A stretch of 64,000 nucleotides of DNA, taken from Pseudomonas sp. EpS/L25 (GTDB lineage: Bacteria > Pseudomonadota > Gammaproteobacteria > Pseudomonadales > Pseudomonadaceae). The number at the start of each line of letters is the position of its first letter. Positions within the stretch are counted from its first letter, which is position 1. Under the pieces are notes generated by a model. It saw only the letters and a list, made by a program, of their open reading frames with translations, made no database searches and had not been told where the DNA came from. The position numbers and the translations under genes are program-made. Of the stretch, positions 1-9,050 are shown in pieces. The stretch spans positions 1,118,263 to 1,182,262 of the forward strand of contig NZ_LNUP01000002.1 of NCBI RefSeq assembly GCF_001512295.1, given 5' to 3'.

Positions 1-27
1 GACTCACCAGCCCGGAGACCGGCCACG
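1..27 (+). promoter_or_regulatory. Cobalamin riboswitch, 3' end only
   Basis: The first bases include AGCCCGGAGACCGGCC. This resembles the conserved 3' end of cobalamin riboswitches, which closes as AG-C-GGA-ACC-GCC. It sits about 110 bases ahead of a complete cobalamin gene cluster on the same strand, where such a switch is expected. Most of the aptamer, including the B12-box region, would lie left of the window, so the call rests on the short tail and the context. Confidence 0.6.
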
Positions 28-135
28 CTTGCGTTCATCTCGGCGATGCGGAGGGCGTCGCGCGGCGTCGTCACCTGCCTTGTGCGGGGGCGTCTCTGCC
101 CGTTTCTCCGCCGCGCCCGCATCCGGAGAACCGCC

Positions 136-762
136 ATGACCGATACCCCCGATACCTCCAGCGATGAGCGCGATGAGCGCCACCGGGCGCGCATGGTGCG
201 CAAGAAGGCGGTCATCGACGCCCGCATCGCCGACGCCCAGGATGAACGTGGTCTGCTGTTGGTGCATACCGGCATCGGCAAGGGCAAGAGCAGCTCGGCC
301 TTCGGCATGGCGGCACGCGCCCTCGGCCACGGCATGAAGGTGGGGGTGGTGCAGTTCATCAAGGGCCGTCGTGACACCGGCGAGCAACTCTTCTTCAAGC
401 GCTTCCCCGAGGAGGTGCGCTACCACGTCATGGGCGAAGGCTTCACCTGGGACACCCAGGACCGTGCCCGTGACCTGCAGTCGGCCGCTGCGGCCTGGGC
501 GGTGGCGGTGGAACTCCTGCGTGATCCGGCCATTGGCCTGGTGCTGCTGGATGAACTCAACATCGCCTTCAAACATGGTTATCTGGACGTCGACCAGGTG
601 CTGGCCGACCTGGCTGGGCGTCCGGCCCATCAGCACGTGGTGGTCACCGGACGCGGCGCCCCGCCGGCGTTGGTCGAGGCCGCCGATACCGTGACCGACA
701 TGAGCCTGGTCAAGCATGCCTTCCAGGCCGGCGTCCGTGCCCAGCAGGGCATCGAATGGTAG
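136..762 (+). CDS. cobO: Cob(I)yrinic acid a,c-diamide adenosyltransferase
   Basis: This cytoplasmic enzyme of 208 residues transfers the adenosyl group of ATP to cobalt in cob(I)yrinic acid a,c-diamide. A P-loop GIGKGKSS lies at about residues 46-53 and is followed by AFGMAARALGHG, both typical of the CobO/BtuR family. LVLLDELNIA is the Walker B-like segment and VVTGRGAP is near the C-terminus. The ATG at 136 is chosen because GGAG lies just ahead and the N-terminus matches the family; longer in-frame starts would add an arginine-rich stretch with no homology. It is the first gene of the cob operon and overlaps cobB by 7 bases. Control by the upstream riboswitch is inferred. Confidence 0.95.
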   Translation: MTDTPDTSSDERDERHRARMVRKKAVIDARIADAQDERGLLLVHTGIGKGKSSSAFGMAARALGHGMKVGVVQFIKGRRDTGEQLFFKRFPEEVRYHVMGEGFTWDTQDRARDLQSAAAAWAVAVELLRDPAIGLVLLDELNIAFKHGYLDVDQVLADLAGRPAHQHVVVTGRGAPPALVEAADTVTDMSLVKHAFQAGVRAQQGIEW

Positions 763-2054
763 GCGCAGCGCGGCAGTGTCCGGCATTGCTGATCGCCGCC
801 CCGGCGTCCGGCCAGGGCAAGACCAGCGTCACCGCCGCCCTGGCCCGGCTGCATGCCCGTCAGGGCCGACGGGTGCGGGTGTTCAAGTGCGGTCCGGATT
901 TCCTCGATCCGATGATCCTCGCGCGCGCCAGCGGCGCGCCGGTCTACCAGCTCGATCTGTGGATGATCGGCGAAGCCGAGAGTCGGCGGCTGCTGTGGGA
1001 AGCGGCGGGGGAGGCCGATCTCATCCTCATCGAAGGGGTCATGGGCCTGTTCGACGGTCAGCCCTCGGCGGCGGACCTGGCCGAGCGCTTCGGCGTACCG
1101 GTGCTGGGGGTGATAGATGCCGCCGGCCTGGCGCAGACCTTTGGTGCCCTGGCCTATGGCCTGGCCCACTACCGGCCGAGCCTGCCCTTCGCCGGGGTGC
1201 TGGCCAATCGCAGTGGCAGTCCACGGCAGACCCAGTTGATCCGCGGCAGCCTGCCGGAGGGTATGACCTTCTTCGGCAGCCTGCCGCGGGATGCCGGCAT
1301 CGAACTGCCCAGTCGTCATCTCGGGCTGATCCAGGCCGATGAGGTCACCGACCTGGATCGCCGCCTCGACATGGCCGCCGATGCCCTGGGCGCCAGCTCC
1401 GACATCGAGCTGCCGCCGCCGGTGGCTTTTGCCGCGCCGGAGCCGACCGCCGTGGCGCCACTGTTGGCCGGCGTACGTATCGGCGTGGCGCGGGACGCGG
1501 CCCTGGCCTTCCTTTATCAGGCCAATCTGGATCTTCTGCGCGCCCTGGGCGCCGAGCTGACCTTCTTCTCCGCGTTGACGGACACCACCTTGCCAGCGGT
1601 GGATAGCCTCTATCTGCCCGGAGGCTATCCCGAGCTGCATCTGCAGGCGCTGTCCAACAACCTGGGCATGCGCGCGGCCATCCGCGCTCACCACGCCGCC
1701 GGCAAGCCGATCCTGGCCGAGTGCGGTGGCATGCTCTATCTGCTCGATGAACTGACCGACAAGGCCGGTGAGTCCGCCGCCATGCTCGGCCTGTTGCCGG
1801 GCAGCGCGCGGATGCAGGCGCGGTTGACCGCCCTGGCGTTGCAGTCGGTGGAATTCGAGCAGGGCACCCTGCGCGGCCACACCTATCACCATTCCGCCTT
1901 GGAGTCCCCGGAGGCGCCCTGGGCGCGCGGGCTGTGCCCCAATGGCAAGGCGGTCGCCGAGGCGGTCTACCGCGACGGTCGCCTTATCGCCAGCTATATT
2001 CACTTCTACCTGCCGTCGGCACCCGCCGCGGCCGCCGCGATGTTCAAGCCGTGA
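756..2054 (+). CDS. cobB: Cobyrinic acid a,c-diamide synthase
   Basis: This 432-residue enzyme uses glutamine and ATP to amidate the a and c side chains of (hydrogeno)cobyrinic acid. The N-terminal dethiobiotin-synthetase-like half carries the P-loop APASGQGKT at residues 15-23 and LILIEGVMGLFDG. The C-terminal half is a class I glutaminase with LPGGYPELHL and the nucleophile Cys323 in LAECGGMLYLL. YHHS and SYIHFYLPS near the end supply the conserved histidines. The start overlaps the cobO stop (ATGGTAG), so translation is probably coupled, and its own stop overlaps the bluB start. Length and domain order are normal for CobB/CbiA. Confidence 0.95.
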   Translation: MVGAARQCPALLIAAPASGQGKTSVTAALARLHARQGRRVRVFKCGPDFLDPMILARASGAPVYQLDLWMIGEAESRRLLWEAAGEADLILIEGVMGLFDGQPSAADLAERFGVPVLGVIDAAGLAQTFGALAYGLAHYRPSLPFAGVLANRSGSPRQTQLIRGSLPEGMTFFGSLPRDAGIELPSRHLGLIQADEVTDLDRRLDMAADALGASSDIELPPPVAFAAPEPTAVAPLLAGVRIGVARDAALAFLYQANLDLLRALGAELTFFSALTDTTLPAVDSLYLPGGYPELHLQALSNNLGMRAAIRAHHAAGKPILAECGGMLYLLDELTDKAGESAAMLGLLPGSARMQARLTALALQSVEFEQGTLRGHTYHHSALESPEAPWARGLCPNGKAVAEAVYRDGRLIASYIHFYLPSAPAAAAAMFKP

Positions 2055-2701
2055 CCACGACGCCCTATACCCCCGCCGAACGAGCCGCTGTCTACCGAGC
2101 CATCGCCGAGCGCCGCGACATGCGCCATTTCTGCGGTGGCGAGGTGCCCGCCGAACAACTGGCGCGCCTGCTGAGCGCGGCTCATCACGCGCCCAGCGTG
2201 GGGCTGATGCAGCCCTGGCGCTTCCTGCGCATCACCGATCCGACGCTGCGCCAGCGGTTGCACGAGCTGGTGGAAGAGGAGCGTCGTGCGACCGCCGAGG
2301 CCCTCGGCGAGCGTAGCGACGACTTCATGAAGCTCAAGGTGCAGGGCATTCTCGACTGCGCCGAGGTGCTGGTGGCCGCCCTCATGGACGGACGCGAAGC
2401 CCACGTCTTCGGCCGCCGTACCCTGCCGGAGATGGACCTGGCCTCGTTGTCCTGCGCCATCCAGAATCTCTGGCTGGCGGCGCGTTGCGAAGGCCTCGGC
2501 ATGGGCTGGGTCTCGCTGTTCGAGCCCGACGCCGTGCGCAACCTGCTGGGGATGCCCGAGGGCTCCCAGCCGGCGGCCATTCTCTGCCTCGGACCGGTCG
2601 AGGCCTTCTATGAGCGGCCGATGCTGGAAGAAGAGGGCTGGCGTCAGGGCCGTCCCCTGGAAGAACTGGTCTTCGAGAATCGCTGGGGCCGGAAGCCATG
2701 A
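2051..2701 (+). CDS. bluB: 5,6-dimethylbenzimidazole synthase
   Basis: BluB breaks down reduced FMN with oxygen to make 5,6-dimethylbenzimidazole, the lower ligand of B12. The 216-residue product is a nitroreductase-fold protein with [10 protein letters not shown] near the N-terminus, [15 protein letters not shown], and [18 protein letters not shown], all characteristic of BluB. The GTG at 2051 is preferred because it forms a GTGA overlap with the cobB stop and gives a normal N-terminus. An ATG at 1934 in the same frame would add 39 unrelated residues lying wholly inside cobB. Its place in the cob operon lets the cell make its own lower ligand, which fits an aerobic organism. Confidence 0.93.
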   Translation: MTTTPYTPAERAAVYRAIAERRDMRHFCGGEVPAEQLARLLSAAHHAPSVGLMQPWRFLRITDPTLRQRLHELVEEERRATAEALGERSDDFMKLKVQGILDCAEVLVAALMDGREAHVFGRRTLPEMDLASLSCAIQNLWLAARCEGLGMGWVSLFEPDAVRNLLGMPEGSQPAAILCLGPVEAFYERPMLEEEGWRQGRPLEELVFENRWGRKP

Positions 2702-3606
2702 TGCTGGCCTTCGCGGTGGTGGTCGGCATGTTGCTCGACTTCCTGCTCGGGGAGCCGCGCCGTGCTCATCCGCTGGTGCTGTTCGGGCGCTTCGCCGAAG
2801 GCCTGGAAGCGCGCTTCAATCCCGGTGGCCGTGGCTGGCGCAGTCACGGGGTGATGGCCTGGAGCCTCGCCGTGCTGCCCTGGGTGCTGTTCACCGCCTT
2901 GCTCTGCCAGCTGGGCTGGCTGGCCTGGATCATCCAGCCGCTGGCGCTCTACCTGGCCATCGGGCTGCGCAGCCTGGGCGAGCACGCCGAGCCGGTGGCA
3001 CGCGCCCTGCAGCGCAACAACCTGCCCGAGGCGCAGCGCCGGGTCGGCTATCTGGTCAGCCGCGAGACCGCCGAGCTGGATCAGACCGCCGTGGCTCGCG
3101 CCGCCACCGAATCGGTGTTGGAGAATGGCAGCGATGCCGTCTTCGCCGCGCTGTTCTGGTTCGCCCTGCTCGGCGCGCCGGGCGTGGTGCTCTATCGCCT
3201 GGCCAATACCCTGGATGCCATGTGGGGCTATCGCACCCCGCGCCTGGAGCGCTTCGGCTGGGCTGCGGCGCGCCTCGACGACATTCTCAACTATATCCCG
3301 GCGCGTCTGGTCGCCCTGACCTACGCCGGACTCGGCCGTTTCTGGAACGCCATCGAATGCTGGCGCACCCAGGCGCCGCTGTGGGACAGCCCCAACGCCG
3401 GTCCGGTGATGGCGGCCGGTGCCGGTGCGCTGGGCGTGAGCCTGGGCGGCGCGGCGCGCTACCACGGTGAGTGGCACGAGCGCCCATTGCTGGGCCGTGG
3501 CCCCGCGCCGACCTTCCTGGCCATCACACGGGCGCTCAAGCTGGTCCGCCGTGGTGCCTGGTTGTGGACCGCGCTGATCGCCCTGGGAGGGTTGCTGCTT
3601 GCTTGA
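2698..3606 (+). CDS. cobD: Adenosylcobinamide-phosphate synthase (CbiB/CobD)
   Basis: This integral membrane enzyme attaches the (R)-1-amino-2-propanol arm, as its phosphate, to adenosylcobyric acid. The 302-residue product begins with a hydrophobic segment then [17 protein letters not shown], the family signature. It also has LRSLGEHA, the conserved [18 protein letters not shown], and several further hydrophobic helices ending in [11 protein letters not shown]. The start overlaps the bluB stop in ATGA. It works with the threonine-phosphate decarboxylase encoded next, which makes the aminopropanol phosphate. The name follows Pseudomonas usage; in Salmonella, CobD is the decarboxylase. Confidence 0.95.
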   Translation: MMLAFAVVVGMLLDFLLGEPRRAHPLVLFGRFAEGLEARFNPGGRGWRSHGVMAWSLAVLPWVLFTALLCQLGWLAWIIQPLALYLAIGLRSLGEHAEPVARALQRNNLPEAQRRVGYLVSRETAELDQTAVARAATESVLENGSDAVFAALFWFALLGAPGVVLYRLANTLDAMWGYRTPRLERFGWAAARLDDILNYIPARLVALTYAGLGRFWNAIECWRTQAPLWDSPNAGPVMAAGAGALGVSLGGAARYHGEWHERPLLGRGPAPTFLAITRALKLVRRGAWLWTALIALGGLLLA

Positions 3607-4588
3607 GCACGGCGGTCGATTGCGCCGGGCGGCGCATACCTATGACATCCCCTTGGGCGACTGGCTCGACCTGTCCACCGGCCTGGCGCCCTGGCCCTGG
3701 CCGCTGCCAGAGATCCCGGTGAGCGCCTGGGCACGGCTGCCGGAGCCCGACGATGGGCTTGTCGACGCCGCCTGCGCCTACTACCGCGCGCGCGCCGCCT
3801 TGCCGGTGGCGGGCTCCCAGGCCGCCATCCAGGCCCTGCCGACCCTGCGTGCGCACGCGCGCGTCGCGGTGCTGGCGCCCTGTTACGCCGAGCACGCCCT
3901 GGCCTGGCGTCACGCCGGGCACGAGGTACTGGAGCTGGATGAGGAGCAGATCGCGGCCGGACTCGATTCGCTCGACGTCCTGGTGGTGGTCAATCCCAAC
4001 AATCCCACCGGACAGCGACTGACGCCCGCGCGGCTGCTGGACTGGCATGGCCGACTCGAACGCCGCGGTGGTTGGCTGGTGGTGGACGAGGCCTTCATGG
4101 ACCCGACGCCTGGCCTGAGTCTGGCCCCCTACAGCGATCTGCCGGGCCTGGTCGTGCTGCGCTCCTTCGGCAAGTTCTTCGGCCTGGCCGGCCTGCGCCT
4201 GGGCTTCGTGCTCGCTACGTCCGATCTCCTGGCACGCCTCGACGAACACCTCGGTCCCTGGACGGTGAACGGCCCGAGTCGTCATCTCGCCCGGCAGGTG
4301 CTGGCGGATATCGCGGCTCACGAGCGTCAACGCGCGGCGTTGCTCCAGGCCGGCGAGCGGCTGGCGACGCTGCTCGCTGCCCACCACCTGCCGCCCAGCG
4401 GCGGGTGTGCCCTGTTCCAGCTGCTGCGCCGCCCGGACGCCGCCGCGCTGCATGAACACCTGGCGCGCCGAGCGATCTTCACCCGGCTGTTTCCCGACCT
4501 GAGTGCCCTGAGATTCGGCCTGCCGGCCGACGAGTGCGGCTGGCAGCGGCTGGACCAGGGCCTGGCCCGCTACCGGAGTTCCTCATGA
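3599..4588 (+). CDS. cobC: L-threonine-O-3-phosphate decarboxylase
   Basis: This PLP enzyme of the class I/II aminotransferase fold decarboxylates threonine phosphate to aminopropanol phosphate for the B12 side arm. The 329-residue protein has [15 protein letters not shown] at the N-terminus, [19 protein letters not shown], and the PLP lysine Lys192 in [16 protein letters not shown]. The TTG at 3599 is the likely start because it yields LEHGGRLR, the usual CobC N-terminus, and overlaps the end of cobD by 8 bases; no ATG or GTG lies at that point. It belongs to the cob operon. A histidinol-phosphate aminotransferase is the main alternative, but the context argues against it. Confidence 0.93.
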   Translation: MLEHGGRLRRAAHTYDIPLGDWLDLSTGLAPWPWPLPEIPVSAWARLPEPDDGLVDAACAYYRARAALPVAGSQAAIQALPTLRAHARVAVLAPCYAEHALAWRHAGHEVLELDEEQIAAGLDSLDVLVVVNPNNPTGQRLTPARLLDWHGRLERRGGWLVVDEAFMDPTPGLSLAPYSDLPGLVVLRSFGKFFGLAGLRLGFVLATSDLLARLDEHLGPWTVNGPSRHLARQVLADIAAHERQRAALLQAGERLATLLAAHHLPPSGGCALFQLLRRPDAAALHEHLARRAIFTRLFPDLSALRFGLPADECGWQRLDQGLARYRSSS

Positions 4589-6036
4589 GTACCTTGATGG
4601 TGCAGGGCACCACCTCCGACGCCGGCAAGAGCACCCTGGTGGCTGCGCTGTGCCGCTGGCTGTATCGCCAGGGCGTGAGCGTGGCGCCCTTCAAGCCACA
4701 GAATATGGCGCTGAACAGTGCCGTGACCGCCGATGGTGGTGAGATCGGGCGGGCCCAGGCCGTCCAGGCCCAGGCCTGCGGACTCGCCGCGCACACCGAC
4801 ATGAATCCGGTGCTGCTCAAGCCCAACACCGACGTCGGCGCCCAGGTGATCATCCATGGTCGCGCCGTCACCAGCATGGACGCCAAGGCCTACCACGCCT
4901 ACAAGCCGATAGCCCGTGAAGCGGTGCTGGCTTCCCATGCACGGCTGGCGGCGCAGTATCGGGTGGTGCTGGTAGAAGGCGCCGGCTCGCCGGCCGAGAT
5001 CAACCTGCGCCAGGGCGACATCGCCAACATGGGCTTCGCCGAGGCGGTGGATTGCCCCGTGCTGCTGGTGGCCGACATCGACCGCGGCGGCGTCTTCGCC
5101 CATCTGGTCGGCACCCTCGATCTGCTCGAACCCAGCGAGCAGGCGCGCGTCGCCGGCTTCGTCATCAATCGCTTCCGCGGCGACCTGGCCCTGCTGCAAC
5201 CGGGCCTGGACTGGCTGGAAGCCCGTACCGGCAAGCCGGTGCTCGGCGTGCTGCCCTATCTGCACGACCTGCACCTGGAGGCCGAGGATCGCCTGGCTAC
5301 CGGCCAGGTCGCCAAGCAGGGCCCGCGCCTGCGGGTGGCCGTGCCGGTGATGCCGCGGCTGAGCAACCACACCGATTTCGACCCGCTGCGCCTGCATCCC
5401 CAGGTGGAGCTGCTGTTCGTGCGCCAGGGCGAAGACCTGCCGGCGGCAGACCTGATCATCCTCGGCGGCTCCAAGAGCGTGCGCAGCGACCTGGCCTTCC
5501 TGCGGGCCCAGGGCTGGGACACGGCCATCGCCCGCCATCTGCGATACGGCGGCCGGGTACTGGGCATCTGCGGCGGTTTCCAGATGCTTGGCGAAAACAT
5601 CGCCGATCCCCTTGGCCTGGAAGGTGCACCGGGTGATAGTACCGGTCTGGGGCTCTTGGCCATGACCACCGAACTGGCGGCGGAAAAGCAGCTGCGCAAC
5701 GTGGGTGGCTGGCTGTGCGACGGCGGGGCCGCGGTCGTCGGTTACGAGATCCATGCTGGCGTCAGCCAGGGCCCGGCGCTGGAGCGCCCGGTGCTGCGCT
5801 TCGCCGATGGCCGGGCCGACGGCAGCCTCAGCGACGACGGCCAGGTGCTGGGTACCTATCTGCATGGCCTGTTCGAGTCGCCGGCCGCCAGTGTCGCCCT
5901 GCTGCGCTGGGCCGGTCTGGCCGAACCCGAGCAACTGGACTACCACGCCCTGCGCGAGCGCGATCTCGAGCGTCTGGCCGATCTGGTCGACCACCACTTG
6001 GACACCGGGCGCCTGCGCGCCCTCTGCGAGCTCTAG
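4585..6036 (+). CDS. cobQ: Adenosylcobyric acid synthase (glutamine-hydrolysing)
   Basis: CobQ amidates the b, d, e and g side chains of adenosylcobyrinic acid a,c-diamide using glutamine and ATP. The 483-residue product starts [17 protein letters not shown], with the P-loop-like GTTSDAGKS, and continues with [20 protein letters not shown] and [12 protein letters not shown]. The C-terminal class I glutaminase has [12 protein letters not shown], nucleophile Cys329 in [11 protein letters not shown], and the catalytic histidine in GTYLHGLFE. The ATG at 4585 forms an ATGA overlap with the upstream stop; an in-frame ATG at 4534 lies inside cobC and is not used. Length is normal. Confidence 0.96.
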   Translation: MSTLMVQGTTSDAGKSTLVAALCRWLYRQGVSVAPFKPQNMALNSAVTADGGEIGRAQAVQAQACGLAAHTDMNPVLLKPNTDVGAQVIIHGRAVTSMDAKAYHAYKPIAREAVLASHARLAAQYRVVLVEGAGSPAEINLRQGDIANMGFAEAVDCPVLLVADIDRGGVFAHLVGTLDLLEPSEQARVAGFVINRFRGDLALLQPGLDWLEARTGKPVLGVLPYLHDLHLEAEDRLATGQVAKQGPRLRVAVPVMPRLSNHTDFDPLRLHPQVELLFVRQGEDLPAADLIILGGSKSVRSDLAFLRAQGWDTAIARHLRYGGRVLGICGGFQMLGENIADPLGLEGAPGDSTGLGLLAMTTELAAEKQLRNVGGWLCDGGAAVVGYEIHAGVSQGPALERPVLRFADGRADGSLSDDGQVLGTYLHGLFESPAASVALLRWAGLAEPEQLDYHALRERDLERLADLVDHHLDTGRLRALCEL

Positions 6037-6558
6037 ATGCGCGAACTCATCCTCGGTGGCGCTCGTTCCGGCAAGAGCGCCCTGGCCGAGCGCCTGGCCA
6101 CCGAGTCCGGCCTTGCCGTCACCTACATCGCCACCGCCGGCGGCAGCGACGCCGAACTGGCCCGCCGCATCGCGCGTCATGCGGCGCGTCGCCCTGCGCA
6201 CTGGGCGCTGGTGGAAGAGCCGCTGGCGCTGGCCGAACGGTTGCGCGCCCTGGCCGCGCCGGACGCCTGCCTGCTGGTGGATTGCCTCACCCTCTGGCTG
6301 ACCAACCTGCTGTTGCTCGACGATCCCCAGCGCCTCGACCGCGCCTGTGCGGAATTGCTCGATGCCGTGCCGCAGTTGCCTGGCCGACTGATCTTCGTCA
6401 GCAACGAGACCGGCCTGGGCGTCGTCCCGCTGGGCGAGCTGACGCGGCGCTACGTCGATGCCGCCGGCGAATTGCACCAAGCCCTGGCCGCGCGTTGCGA
6501 CCGCATGGTCCTGACCGTGGCCGGGCTACCCCTCACCCTCAAAGGAACCCCGCTATGA
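6037..6558 (+). CDS. cobU: Adenosylcobinamide kinase / guanylyltransferase
   Basis: This bifunctional enzyme (CobU in Salmonella, CobP in P. denitrificans) phosphorylates adenosylcobinamide and transfers GMP to it, giving adenosylcobinamide-GDP. The 173-residue protein opens with the P-loop GGARSGKS at residues 7-14, then [20 protein letters not shown], which includes the guanylylated histidine region. [11 protein letters not shown] and [11 protein letters not shown] follow. It begins directly after the cobQ stop and ends in an ATGA overlap with cobT. All hallmark motifs and the normal length are present. Confidence 0.96.
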   Translation: MRELILGGARSGKSALAERLATESGLAVTYIATAGGSDAELARRIARHAARRPAHWALVEEPLALAERLRALAAPDACLLVDCLTLWLTNLLLLDDPQRLDRACAELLDAVPQLPGRLIFVSNETGLGVVPLGELTRRYVDAAGELHQALAARCDRMVLTVAGLPLTLKGTPL

Positions 6559-7613
6559 GCATGCCCTGGTGGCAAGGACCCTGCCGCCAACCCGATACCG
6601 CCGCCGCCGAGGCTGCGCGCCAGCGGCAGGCGGTCCTGACCAAGCCGAGCGGCTCGCTTGGCGACCTGGAGGCGCTGGCCATCCAGATGGCGGCCCTGCA
6701 GGGTACCCCCCGGCCCGTGCTGGAGCGCACCGCCATCGCCGTCTTCGCCGGCGACCACGGGGTGGTGGAGGAGGGCGTTTCGGCCTATCCGCAGGCCGTC
6801 ACCGCCGAGATGGTGCGCAACTTCGTCCGCGGCGGGGCAGCCATCAGCGTGCTGGCCCGGCAACTCGACGCTACCCTGGAAGTGGTCAACCTGGGTACCG
6901 TTACGCCCCTGGAAGCGCTGCCGGGAGTGATCGACCTGCCGTTGGGTCCCGGCACCGCCAACTTCACCCTGACCGCCGCCATGACCCACGAGCAGTGCCA
7001 GGCCGCGCTGCAGGCCGGCCGCGATGCCGTGCTGCGCGCCCGGGCGCACGGCGCCGACCTGTTCATCGGCGGCGAGATGGGCATCGGCAACACCACTGCC
7101 GCCAGCGCCCTGGCCAGCGTGCTGCTGGATACCTCGCCCCAGGCCCTGGCTGGCCCGGGGACCGGCCTGGACGCCAGCGGCGTGGCGCGCAAGGTCGCGG
7201 TTATCCAGCGCGCCCTGCTGCGGCACGGCGAGGCCCTGCAGGACCCTTATGAATTGCTCCGCCGGTTGGGCGGCTTCGAGCTGGCGGCCCTGACCGGTGC
7301 CTACCTGACCTGCGCCCAGCAGGGTCTGCCGACCCTGGTGGACGGCTTCATCTGCTCGGTGGCGGCGCTCTGCGCCCTGCGACTGCAACCCGATACCCGC
7401 GACTGGCTGCTCTTCGCCCACTGTGGCGCCGAACCCGGCCATGCCGCCGTGCTGCTGGCCCTGGGCGGCGAGCCCATGCTGGACCTGGGTCTGCGCCTGG
7501 GCGAGGGCAGCGGCGCGGCCCTGGCGGTGCCGCTGTTGCAACTGTCCTGTCGCCTGCACAGCGAGATGGCCACCTTCGCCGAAGCCAGCGTCTCCGACCG
7601 TGCCCATGACTGA
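6555..7613 (+). CDS. cobT: Nicotinate-nucleotide-dimethylbenzimidazole phosphoribosyltransferase
   Basis: CobT makes alpha-ribazole phosphate from nicotinate mononucleotide and dimethylbenzimidazole, feeding the BluB product into the nucleotide loop. The 352-residue protein has [33 protein letters not shown], and [17 protein letters not shown] with Glu174. The catalytic base falls at Glu317 in LGEGSGAAL, the same number as in the well-studied Salmonella enzyme. The ATG at 6555 forms an ATGA overlap with the cobU stop; the longer in-frame reading upstream is only cobQ/cobU in another frame. It overlaps the next gene by 8 bases. Confidence 0.96.
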   Translation: MSMPWWQGPCRQPDTAAAEAARQRQAVLTKPSGSLGDLEALAIQMAALQGTPRPVLERTAIAVFAGDHGVVEEGVSAYPQAVTAEMVRNFVRGGAAISVLARQLDATLEVVNLGTVTPLEALPGVIDLPLGPGTANFTLTAAMTHEQCQAALQAGRDAVLRARAHGADLFIGGEMGIGNTTAASALASVLLDTSPQALAGPGTGLDASGVARKVAVIQRALLRHGEALQDPYELLRRLGGFELAALTGAYLTCAQQGLPTLVDGFICSVAALCALRLQPDTRDWLLFAHCGAEPGHAAVLLALGGEPMLDLGLRLGEGSGAALAVPLLQLSCRLHSEMATFAEASVSDRAHD

Positions 7614-8157
7614 CTGCTGGCTGCTGCGCCATGGCGTCACCGAAGGTCCGGAGGGCTTTCGCGGCCGCCTCGATCCGCCGTTGTCGCAGCAGGGCTGGGC
7701 GCAGTTGCGCGAGGCCGTTGCCCTGCAGCCGCCGTTCGCCCTGATCCTGAGTTCACCCCAGCAGCGCTGCGCACGCTTCGCCGAGTGGCTGGCGGCGGAG
7801 CAGGGCGCCGACCTGGTGCTGGAGACCGATCTGCGCGAGCTGGATTTCGGCGAGTGGGAAGGGCGTAGCGCCGCCGACCTGATGCAAGACCAGGCCGAGT
7901 CCCTCGGACTGTTCTGGGCCGATCCCTATGCCCATACCCCGCCCGGGGGCGAGCCGGTGGCCGCCTTCGCCGAACGGGTGCTGGGCGCCGTGGCGCGCTG
8001 GCGGCCGCGGCTGCACGGGCGGCGTAGCCTGATCGTCACCCACGGCGGCGTGATCCGCCTGCTGTTGGCCCGCCAGCGCGGTCTCGCGCCCAGGGACCTG
8101 CTGCAGGTCGAGGCCCCTTACGCGACTCTCCAAGCGCTGACGCTGGAGCCCTGCTGA
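7606..8157 (+). CDS. Alpha-ribazole phosphatase (histidine phosphatase family)
   Basis: Known elsewhere as CobC (Salmonella), this enzyme removes the 5' phosphate from alpha-ribazole phosphate or from adenosylcobalamin phosphate. The 183-residue protein has the phosphoglycerate-mutase signature LLRHGVTEG at residues 6-14, a second active-site region [12 protein letters not shown], and the C-terminal [10 protein letters not shown]. The start at 7606 lies inside the end of cobT (8-base overlap) and the end shares one base with cobS. The function is taken from its place among cobalamin genes; the fold alone would allow other phosphatases. No symbol is given because cobC already names the decarboxylase above. 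Confidence 0.9.
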   Translation: MTDCWLLRHGVTEGPEGFRGRLDPPLSQQGWAQLREAVALQPPFALILSSPQQRCARFAEWLAAEQGADLVLETDLRELDFGEWEGRSAADLMQDQAESLGLFWADPYAHTPPGGEPVAAFAERVLGAVARWRPRLHGRRSLIVTHGGVIRLLLARQRGLAPRDLLQVEAPYATLQALTLEPC

Positions 8158-8888
8158 TGCCCTTGCCATTGCTGATCGCCGTGCAATTCCTCACCCGCCT
8201 GCCGGTTCGCCTGCCGGGGCTGCCGCCGCCGGAGGCCGTGGGCCGCTCCGTGCTCTGGTATCCGGTGGTGGGCCTGCTGCTGGGGGGACTGCTGAGCCTG
8301 ATCGCCTGGTCGGGGGCGGCGGGTGGGGTTTTCCTGCAGGCGACGCTCGCGCTGGCCGGTTCGGTAATGCTTACCGGCGGCCCGCACCTGGACGGCCTGG
8401 CCGATACCGCCGATGCCTGGGTCGGCGGCTATGGCGACCGCGAGCGCACCCTGGCGATCATGAAGGATCCCGCCTGTGGCCCCATGGGCGTGCTGGCGCT
8501 GCTGCTGACCCTGCTGCTCAAATGGAGCGCCCTGGTCGTGCTACTGCCACAGTCGTCCGCCAGCCTGTGGCTGGCCGCCCTGGCCGGGCGCCTGGCGCTG
8601 CCCTGGCTGCTGTTGACCACACCCTACGTCCGCCCGGGCGGACTCGGTGAACTGCTCAGTCGCCACCTGCCGCGGGCGACCCTGCGCGGGGTATTGCTCG
8701 GCGGCGTGGCGCTGCTGCTGGCGTTGCCCCTCGGCGGATTCGCATTGATCGCCACCGCCGCGGTTGCGCTGCTTGGTCGCCGGGCCCTCCGCCAGCGCCT
8801 GGGCGGCACCACCGGCGACACCGCTGGGGCCCTGCTGGAGCTATGTGAAACCGGGGTACTGGTCATGCTGGCCCTGGTGGTGCGGTGA
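8157..8888 (+). CDS. cobS: Adenosylcobinamide-GDP ribazoletransferase (cobalamin synthase)
   Basis: This inner-membrane enzyme joins adenosylcobinamide-GDP to alpha-ribazole (or its phosphate), completing the nucleotide loop. The 243-residue protein begins [17 protein letters not shown], has the conserved GGPHLDGLADTADAW and IMKDPACGPMGVLA, and contains several hydrophobic helices. A late RLGGTTGDTAGALLE segment is also typical. It is the last of ten consecutive same-strand cob genes; about 160 bases follow before the next gene, with no clear terminator. CobV is a synonym. Confidence 0.95.
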   Translation: MPLPLLIAVQFLTRLPVRLPGLPPPEAVGRSVLWYPVVGLLLGGLLSLIAWSGAAGGVFLQATLALAGSVMLTGGPHLDGLADTADAWVGGYGDRERTLAIMKDPACGPMGVLALLLTLLLKWSALVVLLPQSSASLWLAALAGRLALPWLLLTTPYVRPGGLGELLSRHLPRATLRGVLLGGVALLLALPLGGFALIATAAVALLGRRALRQRLGGTTGDTAGALLELCETGVLVMLALVVR

Positions 8889-9050
8889 AATAGCCGGCGT
8901 AACTGTGAGATGGCGGGAAGTTTGCGGCCTTGCGCCTTGAAGGTTGCCGCCTTTACCGCTAAGAAGGCCTGTGGTATCGCCCTCGTGCGACCGCCACCCA
9001 GACACGCGCGGGTCCAGAGGGAGTCGTCGTCAGCAGGACAAGGAGCCCTA

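Noticed and set aside
4..2003. Long minus-strand open frames opposite the cob genes
   Set aside because: They are mirror frames of high-GC coding DNA, with no family matches, while the plus strand carries clear CobO and CobB motifs.
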